Positions 63,982-64,000 of a stretch of DNA of 64,000 nucleotides are shown piece by piece. Every line of letters begins with the position of its first letter. Position 1 is the first letter of the stretch. Under the pieces are notes generated by a model. That model was not told where the DNA came from and searched no databases. It was given only the letters and a program-made list of their open reading frames with translations. Both the position numbers and the translations under genes were made by a program. Source of the stretch: Roseivirga sp. 4D4 (GTDB lineage: Bacteria; Bacteroidota; Bacteroidia; Cytophagales; Cyclobacteriaceae); the NCBI RefSeq assembly GCF_001747095.1, contig NZ_MDGP01000001.1:4013001-4077000 (forward strand). Reading direction: 5' to 3'.

Positions 63982-64000
63982 AGTAAAAGGAAAGTTTAAC

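Larger units (their letters stand above)
63219..64000. other. 782-base right-end region without long genes
   Basis: It contains two facing promoter-like motifs, two short ORFs (63416 and 63567), a strong hairpin, a tRNA-Asn 3' fragment and two ACGTGCA direct repeats, each listed separately. Positions 63219-63336 and 63880-63950 show nothing further that I can assign. Confidence 0.6.

Overview
The window looks like chromosomal DNA of a marine or environmental member of the Bacteroidota, most likely the order Cytophagales (Roseivirga/Fulvivirga-like; the exact genus is inference). The reasons are the family mix (BatD, Nfu-type NifU, M56/BlaI pair, DUF2007, GH31/GH13 with a LacI regulator, large epoxyqueuosine reductase, fRMsr), TAnnTTTG-type -7 promoter elements such as the one before rplU, weak Shine-Dalgarno signals and moderate A+T richness. 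Genes are dense, mostly on the minus strand, and often overlap by 4-20 bases.

Layout. 1-2.1 kb: tail of an unidentified protein, a ROK sugar kinase and a degenerate thiamin pyrophosphokinase-like protein. 2.2-4.3 kb: a BlaI/BlaR1-type sensor pair with tandem operator dyads. 4.3-9.4 kb: alpha/beta hydrolase-prmC, ribD-fRMsr, then phosphatidylserine decarboxylase and glutamate dehydrogenase. 9.5-18.2 kb: cdsA, DUF2007, CPBP protease, dusB, an EamA exporter, a secreted nuclease/phosphatase-fold protein, DinB, a Crp-type regulator, TauE and an M28 peptidase. 18.2-26.2 kb: an alpha-glucan locus (MFS sugar transporter, GH13 lipoprotein, GH31 alpha-glucosidase, LacI regulator with two near-identical operators) beside fructose-bisphosphate aldolase; pfkA follows, so uptake, hydrolysis and glycolysis sit together. 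27-37 kb: nfu, a dicarboxylate/amino-acid symporter, aroC, batD, queG, ruvB, apbE and two zinc-type transporters. 37-53.6 kb: nrdA/nrdB with a structured leader, rplU-rpmA, rhomboid, polyprenyl synthase, rnr, an exonuclease, a GH113-like glycosidase, lipB, manA, pgi and YraN.

53.7-64 kb is the accessory part. It starts with a scar: the last 27 codons and the terminator of a lost NHL-repeat gene. A 9.1 kb minus-strand operon follows: a 1131-residue NACHT-type NTPase with a C-terminal formylglycine-generating-enzyme-like domain, a periplasmic binding lipoprotein, both permeases and both ATPases of a LivHMGF/Urt-type ABC importer, and a PLP-dependent aminotransferase. Joining a STAND NTPase to a complete amino-acid/amide importer and an aminotransferase in one tight operon is unusual and is the best candidate here for an undescribed system. 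At 63.8 kb there is a 3' fragment of a tRNA-Asn with its own terminator, which looks like the attachment-site scar of an integrative element extending beyond the window.

No rRNA, complete tRNA, CRISPR array or insertion sequence was seen. All functions come from reading motifs by eye; no database search was run.
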